Shown here piece by piece: positions 34,994 to 42,915 of a DNA stretch of 64,000 nucleotides. The DNA is taken from contig DAOUME010000009.1 in NCBI GenBank assembly GCA_034411995.1, positions 124,001 through 188,000 on the forward strand, in the 5' to 3' direction. Position 1 is the first letter of the stretch; each line of letters opens with the position of its first letter. Source of the DNA: JAUVXJ01 sp034411995. GTDB taxonomy: Bacteria > Chloroflexota > Anaerolineae > UBA7937 > B3-Chlor. A program made the position numbers and the translations under genes. Below the pieces are notes generated by a model. It ran no database searches and had not been told where the DNA came from. It worked only from the letters and a program-made list of their open reading frames with translations.

Positions 34994-35102
34994 GTCTTTC
35001 ACCTCGTTGTGGCATACCAAAAACTGGACTGATTGGCATCCTCCTAGCGCCCTGGGTTTGGTGACAGGGAAGTGAGCGTAGCAGGTACTCCTCTAATGCG
35101 CT

Positions 35103-35131
35103 AATATACCACATTTATGAAGACAAGTCAA
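35103..35131 (-). promoter_or_regulatory. Promoter of the infC operon
   Basis: On the minus strand TTGACT (35126-35131) and TATATT (35103-35108) are separated by 17 bases, about 110 bases upstream of the infC start. It follows directly after the terminator of the preceding redox operon. Confidence 0.8.
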
Positions 35132-35140
35132 ATACCCCCC

Positions 35141-35171
35141 AAACGCAAAGACCGCCCCTTCGCTGGCGGTC
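35141..35171 (-). terminator. Terminator of the AOR-Hdr-Flx operon
   Basis: On the minus strand GACCGCC and GGCGGTC enclose an 8-base loop and are followed by TTTGCGTTT. It lies 35 bases after the stop of the MoaD/ThiS-like gene, the last gene of the eleven-gene redox operon. Confidence 0.75.
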
Positions 35172-35205
35172 CTGGTCCCTGCGCCGACGAACCTCTCCTG
35201 CCCAG

Positions 35206-35493
35206 CTATCCTCCCACCACGAGCAGCATGAAGATCACGGTGTCTCCATCCTTGAGGGGCACGTCGAGATCGTCGTGCACAACCCACTGCTCCTCGTTGA
35301 TCAGGACCTGAATAATGCTGTCCAGATTGCCCTCCTCGTCGAGAAGCGCCTCCTTCGCAGGGCGGCCGTACCGCTCCACCAGATGTTCCACCAGGTCTGC
35401 CACGGTGTGACCGGGGAAATCGACCTCGATTCTCTTGCCTCCGAGCGCCCTGACCAGGGCGGGCAAGGCCATCAGGCGTAGCTCAACTTTCAC
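35206..35493 (-). CDS. MoaD/ThiS-family sulfur-carrier-like protein
   Basis: A 95-residue beta-grasp protein ending in Gly-Gly (VVGG), the hallmark of sulfur carriers activated as thiocarboxylates for molybdopterin or thiamin synthesis. MoaD-like genes are often found beside tungsten-dependent aldehyde oxidoreductases, and this one is last in the operon headed by such an enzyme, so a role in the tungsten-pterin cofactor is the best inference. Its GTG overlaps the stop of the HdrC-like gene (GTGA). Confidence 0.85.
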   Translation of the reverse strand: MKVELRLMALPALVRALGGKRIEVDFPGHTVADLVEHLVERYGRPAKEALLDEEGNLDSIIQVLINEEQWVVHDDLDVPLKDGDTVIFMLLVVGG

Positions 35494-35975
35494 GCCCCCA
35501 CTACTCTCCTTCCCGGACTCATCGCCTTCAGCTTCTCGCCGACCTCATACCGCCGGCACGAGGGACAGAAGCGCAGGTACTCCCCGGCACCGTTCTCGCC
35601 CTTCATCCTAGCCTCGATGTACTCCGCGGTGTGTTTGGGGACGACGAAGTTTCCACATCGCTCGCAGAACAGGCCATGCTCTGTCACGCCCCTGTCTATG
35701 GCCAGGGAGCGCACACCCTGGACGAAATCCCGGAACGCTACCCCTGCCGGGCAGAGGGCGGTACATACGTCGCAGGTCAAACAGAACCAGATCCCCACGT
35801 CCGTCAGCAGGTCGAACCCCAGAAGCGCCTTCTCCACGATACCACGTGGCGACACCTCGTAGGAGAAGTCCTCGAAGATCTCCGTCATGGGACACGCGGA
35901 GGCACACTTGCCACACTCGACACAGAGTATGACCCTGGTCTCCCGCATCAACTCGTCGACAGAGGTGTCCATCAT
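35490..35975 (-). CDS. HdrC-like 4Fe-4S protein with C-terminal zinc-ribbon-like tail
   Basis: A 161-residue iron-sulfur protein. Two 4Fe-4S motifs, CVECGKCASACP and CLTCDVCTALCP, match the HdrC/GlpC type that passes electrons between HdrA and a partner. A tail adds two CxxC pairs, CERCG and CPSC, like a zinc ribbon or rubredoxin-type site, which is not standard for HdrC. The start is the ATG at 35975, preceded by GAGGAAG; the longer frame to 36284 is antisense-like noise over FlxA. No HdrB gene is adjacent. Confidence 0.82.
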   Translation of the reverse strand: MMDTSVDELMRETRVILCVECGKCASACPMTEIFEDFSYEVSPRGIVEKALLGFDLLTDVGIWFCLTCDVCTALCPAGVAFRDFVQGVRSLAIDRGVTEHGLFCERCGNFVVPKHTAEYIEARMKGENGAGEYLRFCPSCRRYEVGEKLKAMSPGRRVVGA

Positions 35976-35992
35976 GCAGCGCACTTCCTCGG

Positions 35993-36829
35993 CTAGACTT
36001 CGAGAGCGCCGGGTATGTTCCTCAGTTGCTCGAAAGTGAAAACCGGGCCGTCCCGGCAGATGTACTTGTCGCCTATGTTGCACCGGCCACACTTGCCGAC
36101 GCCGCACTTCATCTTCATCTCCAGCGTGGTGATGATGTTGGCGTCGGCATACCCCATCTCCTCCAGAGCATCCACCACCAGCTTGATCATGATCGGTGGG
36201 CCACAGGTGAAGGCCACTTTGTTCTTCGGCGCGGGGTCGATCTCCTTCAGAAACGACGGCACGAAGCCCACGGGCCCGTCCCACGTCTCATCGCCTCTGT
36301 CCACCGTGACGTGAAAATCCACGTCAGGGCGCTCGTCCCACTCCTTCAACTCTCCCTTGTACACCAGATCCTGCGGGCTGCGCGCCCCGTAGATGATCTG
36401 CACCGCTCCATATCGATCCCTGCTATCGAGCACGTATCGGATCAGCGAGCGCAGCGGCGGCAGGCCGATACCACCGCCGATGAAGAGCAAGTCCTTTCCC
36501 TCGATCTCCTCAGTGGGCCAGGAGTTGCCCAGAGGTCCTCTCACCCCCAACTTGTCCCCTACCTCCAGATCGTGGATGGCGTTCGTTACCGTACCGACAG
36601 CTCGCACGCAGAACTCCAGCAAGCCTGCCAACGTGGGTGACGACGCAATGCCGATGGGACACTCTCCCACACCGAAGATGGACAGCTCCGCAAACTGACC
36701 AGGACGATAGGCGAAGGACTCCCCCACTTTCGGATCGTCGAAGGTAACCACGAAGGTGCTGATATCCGGCGTCTCAGGTCGGATCTCTTTCACAGTGGCA
36801 ATCGAAGGGAGATAGATATTATCCTTCAC
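35993..36829 (-). CDS. FlxA/HydG-like FAD-NAD(P) oxidoreductase with 2Fe-2S
   Basis: A 278-residue ferredoxin-reductase-family protein. It has FAD-binding YRPGQFAELS, nucleotide-binding FIGGGIGLPPLRSL and CGPPIMI, and a C-terminal 2Fe-2S site CGVGKCGRC...C of the PyrK type. The same layout occurs in sulfhydrogenase gamma subunits and in FlxA, the NADH-oxidising entry of FlxABCD-Hdr. With FlxB-, FlxC- and MvhD-like genes upstream, FlxA is the best match. It overlaps the preceding gene by 11 bases. Confidence 0.85.
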   Translation of the reverse strand: MKDNIYLPSIATVKEIRPETPDISTFVVTFDDPKVGESFAYRPGQFAELSIFGVGECPIGIASSPTLAGLLEFCVRAVGTVTNAIHDLEVGDKLGVRGPLGNSWPTEEIEGKDLLFIGGGIGLPPLRSLIRYVLDSRDRYGAVQIIYGARSPQDLVYKGELKEWDERPDVDFHVTVDRGDETWDGPVGFVPSFLKEIDPAPKNKVAFTCGPPIMIKLVVDALEEMGYADANIITTLEMKMKCGVGKCGRCNIGDKYICRDGPVFTFEQLRNIPGALEV

Positions 36830-37850
36830 TTACGCCCTCCTTGGCCAGGATATCCTTGATGACCTCCGTGATTTCTACCCCACCTGGACAATGCACCAGA
36901 CACCGCGCACAGCCTACACAGGCGTAGTTCGTGCCATACCTGGAGGGAAAAGCGCTGAACTTGTGGAAATACCGGTTTCTGATCCTCTCTCGCCTGGTCG
37001 GGCGTGGGTTGACTCCGCTGGTCATGAGAGCGAAGTCGTTGTACATGCACGAGTCCCAGCACCTGTACCGCACGCCGTCCCACGCCGAGCCCACGTCCGC
37101 AATGTCGAAGCAATGGCAGGTGGGGCAGACGTAGGTGCAAATGCCGCAGCCCAAACACGGCAGGCTCAGCTTTTCCCAGTAGCCGTCCTCCCACATAGTC
37201 TCCAGCTTCTCTCGAAGCTCGCTGAGGTCCAGTTCGGGCATCTCCACCGGTGGTGGTTGCACGTCCCGCGCCTCTTTCTCCGTCACCTCTGAGAAGAGGT
37301 CCTCTGCCAGCGCCACCAACTGCTCCCCCTTCTCCGTCACCACGTCCACCAGGTAGACCTCGCCTATGTCCGTCAGCAGGACATCGCTCCCTTCAGGAGA
37401 CAGGGGATCGATGCCGAAGCTGGTACAGAAGCAGCTCGCTCGCGGGGGTGTCGGGCAAGCCAGAGCGATGAGCGCGGTCCTCTCCCGCCTTTCTTTGTAC
37501 AGGGCATCCTCCACATCATCGAGAAACACCCTGTCCAGAAGAGAGAGGCTCTCCACATCGCACTTCCGAATGCCCACTACCACTCTGTCCTTCTCCAGAG
37601 GCCCCGCCTCCTTCAACTCTATCTCCTTCCCTCTCTTCCGAAAGGAGAAGAGTCCCTCCACCTGCGGGAAGAACAAGCTCTTCGGCGGAATGAGCGAGTT
37701 GGCATAGTCGAGAGTCAGCTCCGCACCTGACTTCACGGTCCGAAACAGGACCATGTCCTCGTCTTCCGTGGGCCCGATGAGTTCGTACTTCTCGGCAATC
37801 CGGTCGAGCCAGCGTGTCAGGTCGGCCTTGGTGATCTTCTTCTTCTGCAC
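36819..37850 (-). CDS. FlxB/HydB-like 4Fe-4S electron-transfer protein
   Basis: A 343-residue protein of the sulfhydrogenase-beta / anaerobic sulfite reductase A family. The C-terminal half holds two ferredoxin sites, CLGCGICTYVCP with nearby CHC, and CVGCARCLVHCP; an additional Cys cluster (CPTPPRASCFC) lies in the N-terminal half. It would pass electrons between the flavin subunit next to it and the Hdr core. GTG start with GGAGGG five bases upstream. Confidence 0.83.
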   Translation of the reverse strand: MQKKKITKADLTRWLDRIAEKYELIGPTEDEDMVLFRTVKSGAELTLDYANSLIPPKSLFFPQVEGLFSFRKRGKEIELKEAGPLEKDRVVVGIRKCDVESLSLLDRVFLDDVEDALYKERRERTALIALACPTPPRASCFCTSFGIDPLSPEGSDVLLTDIGEVYLVDVVTEKGEQLVALAEDLFSEVTEKEARDVQPPPVEMPELDLSELREKLETMWEDGYWEKLSLPCLGCGICTYVCPTCHCFDIADVGSAWDGVRYRCWDSCMYNDFALMTSGVNPRPTRRERIRNRYFHKFSAFPSRYGTNYACVGCARCLVHCPGGVEITEVIKDILAKEGVSEG

Positions 37851-37859
37851 TTTGCCCTC

Positions 37860-38819
37860 CTACAAAAACGGATCCTGGTCATCCAAGTCGAAGTTGACCA
37901 GCGGAGGTACCGTTTCGAGATCCATTCCCGCCTCGTAGTCGAACAACTCGGCGACGTCCTTCTGCACTTTCTTGTACAGGCGGCTCAAGGGGATGCCCAC
38001 GGGGCACACCCGCTCGCACTCTCCGCAATCTATACATCTGCCGGCCAGGTGCACAGCCCTGATCAGGTGATAGATCTCATTCTCTGCCAGCAGCGCGGGC
38101 CTATCGAGCCACCGGGGAACGTTTCGGTCGAACAGACACTCCGTACAATAGCAGGCATAGCAGGCTTCGCGGCAGGCGTTGCACCGGATGCAGCGCTCGA
38201 ACTGCTTCCGCCAGAAGGCCCTTCTCTCCTCCAGAGGGAGCTCTTCTAGCTCCTCCACCTCGGCGAACTCACTCCTGTCGCTCTCGATGGTGAAGGGGTG
38301 GGGTTCGCCCACAGTGTAGTCGCAGTCGAAAGCAGGAGGATGTTTGCAGAAAAAGCACTTGTCTCGCAGCACCTCCTCCTTGGCCACCTTCCGGGTCTCG
38401 TCCCCAACCCGAACCACGAACTCGTCGCCCGCATCCTCGACGCCGCCTATCTGCTCCAGCGGAACACCCAACTCCCGTTCCAGCTTGCGCGGATCGACCT
38501 GTCCTTCACAAGCCACTCCTACCGCCACGAAATCACCACGCTCCAGTTGATGCTGCTTGACCAGTTCGACCAGGGCTCGCGCATCACACCCCTTGACCAG
38601 GACACCAACCTTCCCCTCCAGGTCCCTGGCCCGGAGTACGTACTTGCTCAGGTTCTGGAGGCAGAGAGGCCCCCAGACCAGCTTATCGACTTCGGTCTCC
38701 TCCGTCACGAAGCAAGGCACGACCCTAAATGGCTCGGAACCCTGACAGTAACCGATGAAGTACTGTATATCCCCATCGGAAAGCAGCTTTCTGACTATCT
38801 CTCGGAGCTTGTCCTCCAT
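37860..38819 (-). CDS. FlxC-like FrhB-related 4Fe-4S protein
   Basis: A 319-residue iron-sulfur protein. The N-terminal half with GVLVKGCDARALVELV resembles the FrhB/coenzyme F420-hydrogenase beta group. The C-terminal half has CIRCNACREACYACYC, an unusually dense Cys cluster, and CIDCGECERVCP. Two more Cys sit in CFFC. Position between FlxB- and MvhD/FlxD-like genes supports the FlxC reading, although the family is poorly studied. The ATG overlaps the previous stop by one base (TGATG). Confidence 0.75.
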   Translation of the reverse strand: MEDKLREIVRKLLSDGDIQYFIGYCQGSEPFRVVPCFVTEETEVDKLVWGPLCLQNLSKYVLRARDLEGKVGVLVKGCDARALVELVKQHQLERGDFVAVGVACEGQVDPRKLERELGVPLEQIGGVEDAGDEFVVRVGDETRKVAKEEVLRDKCFFCKHPPAFDCDYTVGEPHPFTIESDRSEFAEVEELEELPLEERRAFWRKQFERCIRCNACREACYACYCTECLFDRNVPRWLDRPALLAENEIYHLIRAVHLAGRCIDCGECERVCPVGIPLSRLYKKVQKDVAELFDYEAGMDLETVPPLVNFDLDDQDPFL

Positions 38820-39286
38820 CAGCTATCTCCTGGCTCCCTTGGTTGCACACCGCTTTGAGGCTGGTTGGGGCCCAGAGCCCTGATCTGGTCCGTCACTTGC
38901 CCGATGGTCTCGGCGAACTTGGCCCCCTCCGACGCCGAAACCCACCTGACCTGGAACCTTTCCGGTTCCAGGCCCACGTATTGTAGCAGCTTTTGCAGCA
39001 GCAGGCCTCTCCGCCTCGTGAAATAGTTGCCCTCCGAGTAATGACACTCTCCGGGGTGACAACCGAGGACCAGCACACCGTCGAGCCCCTGGGAAAGCGC
39101 CTTGATCACGAACTCCGGCCTCACCCGTGCGGAGCACATCACGCGGATCACGCGGCAGTTCGGAGGCATCTGCAGGCGAGACACCCCGGCCAGATCCGCA
39201 CCCGCATAGGAGCACCAGTTGCATGCGAATACCAGAATCTTGGGCTCGAAGCCGTTGCCGGCTCTCTCGGTATCACGCACCGCCAC
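38819..39286 (-). CDS. MvhD/FlxD-like 2Fe-2S protein
   Basis: A 155-residue MvhD-family protein with the full signature: CNWCSYAGADLAG, RVIRVMCSARV and GCHPGECHYSEGN. MvhD links HdrA to a hydrogenase, formate dehydrogenase or Flx unit. All ligand positions are Cys, so it is not a selenocysteine variant like BamF. The GTG start lies within the end of the preceding HdrA-like gene (14-base overlap), with GAGGAG upstream. Confidence 0.9.
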   Translation of the reverse strand: MAVRDTERAGNGFEPKILVFACNWCSYAGADLAGVSRLQMPPNCRVIRVMCSARVRPEFVIKALSQGLDGVLVLGCHPGECHYSEGNYFTRRRGLLLQKLLQYVGLEPERFQVRWVSASEGAKFAETIGQVTDQIRALGPNQPQSGVQPREPGDS

Positions 39287-40973
39287 TTGCTATCTCCTCA
39301 GCCAGGGCGTCGATCATGCTCACCAACTGCCGGTCATTGAAACCCTTCTGCTGCATCGCCCCGCTCGGACAGGCCGCCACGCAGCAGCCGCACCCCTTGC
39401 ACTGCGCGGGATTGACGTGGGCCGCCCTGCCCCATCTGCCCTCCTGCAATTCCACGGCGCCAAACGGACAGACCTCCACACAGTTGCCGCAGGCGCTGCA
39501 CGCTCGCTCATCACAGACCGCGGTGATCGCCTCCACCCGAACCTGTCCTTCGCGAATGGGTATCGACGCTTTCGCCGCCGCTGCGTACGCCTGCGACACG
39601 CTCTCCGGGATATTGCTTGGGTATCTGGCTGATCCACACACGTAGATGCCATCGGTAGAAAACTCTATCGGGCGCAGCTTCAGATGCGCCTCTAGGAAGA
39701 AGCCCTCGCTGCCTAACGGCACTTTGAGCATCTTGGAGAGCCGCTCGTTGTCGTCTCGCGCGACCAGCGGCGTCGTCAACACCACCAGATCGGCGGGCAA
39801 GACCACCTCCCTGCCCATCAACTGGTGCTGCACCTTGACGGCCTCCGCACGCCCTTTTCCCAGGACCTGCGGCGGACTCTCCACGTCGTAACGCACGAAT
39901 CTCACGCCCAGCTCCATGGCCCGGCGGTAGAACTCCTCAATGTCCACGCCATAGGCCATCACGTCGCGATGGAGCACGTAGACGCTCGTCTCCGGATCCT
40001 GTTCCTTGATCCAGATGGCGTTCTTGATGGCTGTCGTGCAACAGAAGCGCCCGCAATAGGTCCTGTGGGGAATGCGCGCGCCGACGCAGTTGATGATGAC
40101 CACACTGCGCGGCAGATCGGTGCCGGACTTGAACCTCTCCTCGAACTCGAGCTGTGTCACCACATTCGGCCACTCTGAGTACCTGTAGAGACCCTCGGGC
40201 TTCAACTCCTCTGCCCCCGTGGCCACGATGATCGTGCCCACCTTGAGCTTGTCGCCTTCGCCGTTGACCCTCACCGACACCTCGAAATCTCCGATGAACC
40301 CGGTGGTCTTCTCCACCTCAGCACCCAGGTACACGCTGATCTGAGGATGGCTCTCCACCTGCTCGATCAGTGGTTGGAGCAAGTCATCCGTGTTCTGCTC
40401 AGTGGGAAACAGCGTCTGCACCCCCCGGATCAGTCCCCCCAGCTCCTGTTCGCGCTCCACCAGGTGCACCGGGATGCCCTGATTGGCCAAACGCAGAGCG
40501 GCCGACATGCCCCCGATACCACCGCCAATGACCAGAGCTGCGGGGAACACATCGCTCTCGAACTCCTCCTGCGACTCGAGAAGACAGGCCTTGGCCACGC
40601 CCATCTTCACCAACTCCTTGGCCTTCTCCGTCGCCATCACCGGATCGTGCATGTGCACCCAGGAGCAGTGTTCCCTGATGTTCACGAACTCGAAAAGATA
40701 CCTGTTGAGCCCGGCTTCCTCGCACGCACCCCTGAATAGTGGCTCGTGGGTGCGCGGCGTGCAGGAAGCCACCACCACGCGATTGAGACCCTGCTGCTCG
40801 ACCTGGGCCTTGATCGCCGACAACCCCTCCTCGGAGCACGTGTAGAGGTTATCCTCAGCGTGCACCACGTTGGGCAGGGCCCGGGCGTACTCCACCACTT
40901 CGGGAACCCGCACCACGCCCCCAATGTTATTGCCACAGTGGCAGACGAAGACCCCGACCCTGGTCTTAGGCAT
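39273..40973 (-). CDS. HdrA-like flavoprotein 2 (full-length type)
   Basis: A 566-residue HdrA-family protein. The N-terminal region has CHCGNNIGG and SCTPRTHEPLF, typical of HdrA before the FAD domain. The FAD-binding fold starts at IGGGIGGMSAALRLANQG and contains CVGARI...YCGRFCC. The C-terminus holds two ferredoxin motifs, CSACGNCVEVCP and CKGCGCCVAACP. HdrA carries the flavin at which bifurcation occurs in Hdr complexes. It overlaps the upstream HdrA-like gene by 8 bases. Confidence 0.88.
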   Translation of the reverse strand: MPKTRVGVFVCHCGNNIGGVVRVPEVVEYARALPNVVHAEDNLYTCSEEGLSAIKAQVEQQGLNRVVVASCTPRTHEPLFRGACEEAGLNRYLFEFVNIREHCSWVHMHDPVMATEKAKELVKMGVAKACLLESQEEFESDVFPAALVIGGGIGGMSAALRLANQGIPVHLVEREQELGGLIRGVQTLFPTEQNTDDLLQPLIEQVESHPQISVYLGAEVEKTTGFIGDFEVSVRVNGEGDKLKVGTIIVATGAEELKPEGLYRYSEWPNVVTQLEFEERFKSGTDLPRSVVIINCVGARIPHRTYCGRFCCTTAIKNAIWIKEQDPETSVYVLHRDVMAYGVDIEEFYRRAMELGVRFVRYDVESPPQVLGKGRAEAVKVQHQLMGREVVLPADLVVLTTPLVARDDNERLSKMLKVPLGSEGFFLEAHLKLRPIEFSTDGIYVCGSARYPSNIPESVSQAYAAAAKASIPIREGQVRVEAITAVCDERACSACGNCVEVCPFGAVELQEGRWGRAAHVNPAQCKGCGCCVAACPSGAMQQKGFNDRQLVSMIDALAEEIASGGA

Positions 40974-42306
40974 GTTCCAGCTCTCTACTCCCAGGACTCA
41001 GTACCTCGGCCACCCTGGCAGCCGCCGCCGAGGCCTGGACGACGGAATCGGGGATATCCTGGGGAGCCTGGCAGAATCCACACGCGAAAACCCCAGGAAC
41101 TGAGGTGTCCACCGGGCGCACCAGTCGATTCTCGATGGCCACGAAGCCGCTCTCGTCCAGTTCCAGGCCCATCTTGCTGGCCATCTCTTCGTGAACGCTA
41201 TGAGGTACGAGCGCCTGACACAGGACTGCCAGATCTACCTCCATGCTGGTCACCCTGCGCTGGGGATCGCCCGCTTCGCTGTAGACCGTCTCGTCGTACC
41301 ACACCAGGGGATCGCCGGTCTCACTATTGACGGTAATCTTGCCTGGGCGGCTCCTGAGGTAGCAGACGCCGTACTCTTCCCTGGCCCTGCTCACGTACTC
41401 CTGGAACTGCTTGCCTACCGCCCGCATGTCCGTGTAGAAGATGAAGGACTTCAAGTCCGGGTAATGCTCGTTGGCCAGAATGGCCTCCTTGGTGGCGTGC
41501 ATGCAGCAGACGCTGGAGCAATACCGCTGGTAATTGACGTCCCTGGACCCGACGCACTGGATAAAAGCGATGACGTCAGGCACCTGGCCGTCGGAAGGCC
41601 GCTCGAGACGTCCACCCGTCGGGCCTGACGCACAAATCAACCTCTCGTACTCCAGACCGGTGATCACGTTCTCGATCTCGCCGTAGCCGTACTCCTTCAA
41701 CGATCGAGGATCGAAGGGGTCGAAACCCGTAGCCAGAACTATAGCGCCCACAGCCAGTTCGACTACCTCTTCCTGTTGCTCGAAGTCTATCGCCCCCGCC
41801 TGGCAGGTTTCCTGGCAGACGCGACAGCGCCCCTTGGATAGATACAGACAGGCCTCGGCATCAATGGTCATCTTGCGAGGGACCGCCTGGGGAAAGGGCA
41901 GGTAGATGGCCTTTCGTTTCCCCAAGCCCGCGTTGAACTCGTCAGGGACCCGGCGGGGGCACTTCTCCGTGCACTCGCCGCAGCCCGTGCACTTGCTCAC
42001 GTCCACGTAGCGTGGCTTCTTGCGCACCGTGACTCTGAAATCGCCAGCTTCGCCGTCAACCCCCACCAGCTCAGAGTAGGTCAAGAGGTGTACGTTCTCG
42101 TGGCCGGCGCACTCTATCATCTTCGGTGCCAGGATACACATCGAGCAATCGTTGGTAGGGAAGGTCTTGTCTAGCTGTGCCATCCTGCCACCGATGCTTG
42201 AGCTCTGTTCCACCAGATAGACCTGGAAGCCCATGTTGGCCAGGTCGATGGAGGCCTGGATACCCGAAATGCCGCCACCGATGACCACAACCGATCCGTT
42301 GCTCAA
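40966..42306 (-). CDS. HdrA-like flavoprotein 1 (short, QmoA-like type)
   Basis: A 446-residue HdrA-family protein that begins directly with the FAD-binding GGGISGIQASIDLANMGF and has the HdrA-specific FPTNDCSMCILAPKM, then one clear 4Fe-4S motif CTGCGECTEKCP, a second Cys group (CRVCQETC) and CVGSRD...YCSSVCC. It lacks the N-terminal Cys domain and the C-terminal ferredoxin of the downstream copy. Such short-plus-long pairs also occur in QmoAB. TTG start with GGAGGG upstream. Confidence 0.88.
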   Translation of the reverse strand: MSNGSVVVIGGGISGIQASIDLANMGFQVYLVEQSSSIGGRMAQLDKTFPTNDCSMCILAPKMIECAGHENVHLLTYSELVGVDGEAGDFRVTVRKKPRYVDVSKCTGCGECTEKCPRRVPDEFNAGLGKRKAIYLPFPQAVPRKMTIDAEACLYLSKGRCRVCQETCQAGAIDFEQQEEVVELAVGAIVLATGFDPFDPRSLKEYGYGEIENVITGLEYERLICASGPTGGRLERPSDGQVPDVIAFIQCVGSRDVNYQRYCSSVCCMHATKEAILANEHYPDLKSFIFYTDMRAVGKQFQEYVSRAREEYGVCYLRSRPGKITVNSETGDPLVWYDETVYSEAGDPQRRVTSMEVDLAVLCQALVPHSVHEEMASKMGLELDESGFVAIENRLVRPVDTSVPGVFACGFCQAPQDIPDSVVQASAAAARVAEVLSPGSRELEHA

Positions 42307-42414
42307 CCTCTGCCCTCCAGAAAAGGCCCCTTCACGTCAGACGAGGGCATACCCTGCCAGCGGAACACGACCTCAAGCATGCCCTCAACTGGATTTCAGC
42401 CCCGCGCCCTTGAA

Positions 42415-42900
42415 CTAGGCGGCAACGACCTTGCTCATCAACTCAGCCAGTTTGCTCGCAGCCTCTCTCTTCTTCCTCAGGTTTGCGGCGTTAGCGTCCA
42501 CGAACTCCAGCGCCCCCGGAAAACAGAACCTGACGCACTGTGGGTCACCGTCACACAAATCGCATTTGATAACCTTACTGGCCTTGGTGTCGATGCCCAT
42601 CCCACCGAAGGGGCAGGCCGTGACGCACATCTTGCAGCCGATGCACAGATCGTAGTCCAGGGTGACTCTGCCTAGCTCTTCGTCTCTGGACAGCGCATTC
42701 TTGGGACAAACGGCAACGCAAGGCGCATCCATACACTGCTGGCAGATCATGGGCATGTGGTAGCCTTCCATGAACCATTTGATGATATTGATTCTGGCCC
42801 TGCTGGGGTTGCTCACTCCCTCGTGCTTGACGGAGCAGACCATCTCGCACAGTCGACAACCGGTGCACTTGTCCTGATCCACCAGAATCACTTTTTGCAT
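42415..42900 (-). CDS. Polyferredoxin subunit of AOR-type enzyme
   Basis: A 161-residue protein with four Cys groups suited to four 4Fe-4S clusters: CTGCRLCEMVC, CQQCMDAPCVAVCP, CIGCKMCVTACP and CDLCDGDPQCVRFC. This HycB/DmsB-like layout is found in AorA, the small subunit of AOR from Aromatoleum, and in BamC. It lies 16 bases after the AOR-family gene, so it should carry electrons between the tungsten enzyme and HdrA. Confidence 0.88.
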   Translation of the reverse strand: MQKVILVDQDKCTGCRLCEMVCSVKHEGVSNPSRARINIIKWFMEGYHMPMICQQCMDAPCVAVCPKNALSRDEELGRVTLDYDLCIGCKMCVTACPFGGMGIDTKASKVIKCDLCDGDPQCVRFCFPGALEFVDANAANLRKKREAASKLAELMSKVVAA

Positions 42901-42915
42901 AGTCGATATCCTCCC

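Noticed and set aside
38819..39286. Selenocysteine in the MvhD-like protein, as in BamF
   Set aside because: All expected ligand positions are Cys codons and no in-frame TGA occurs inside the gene.
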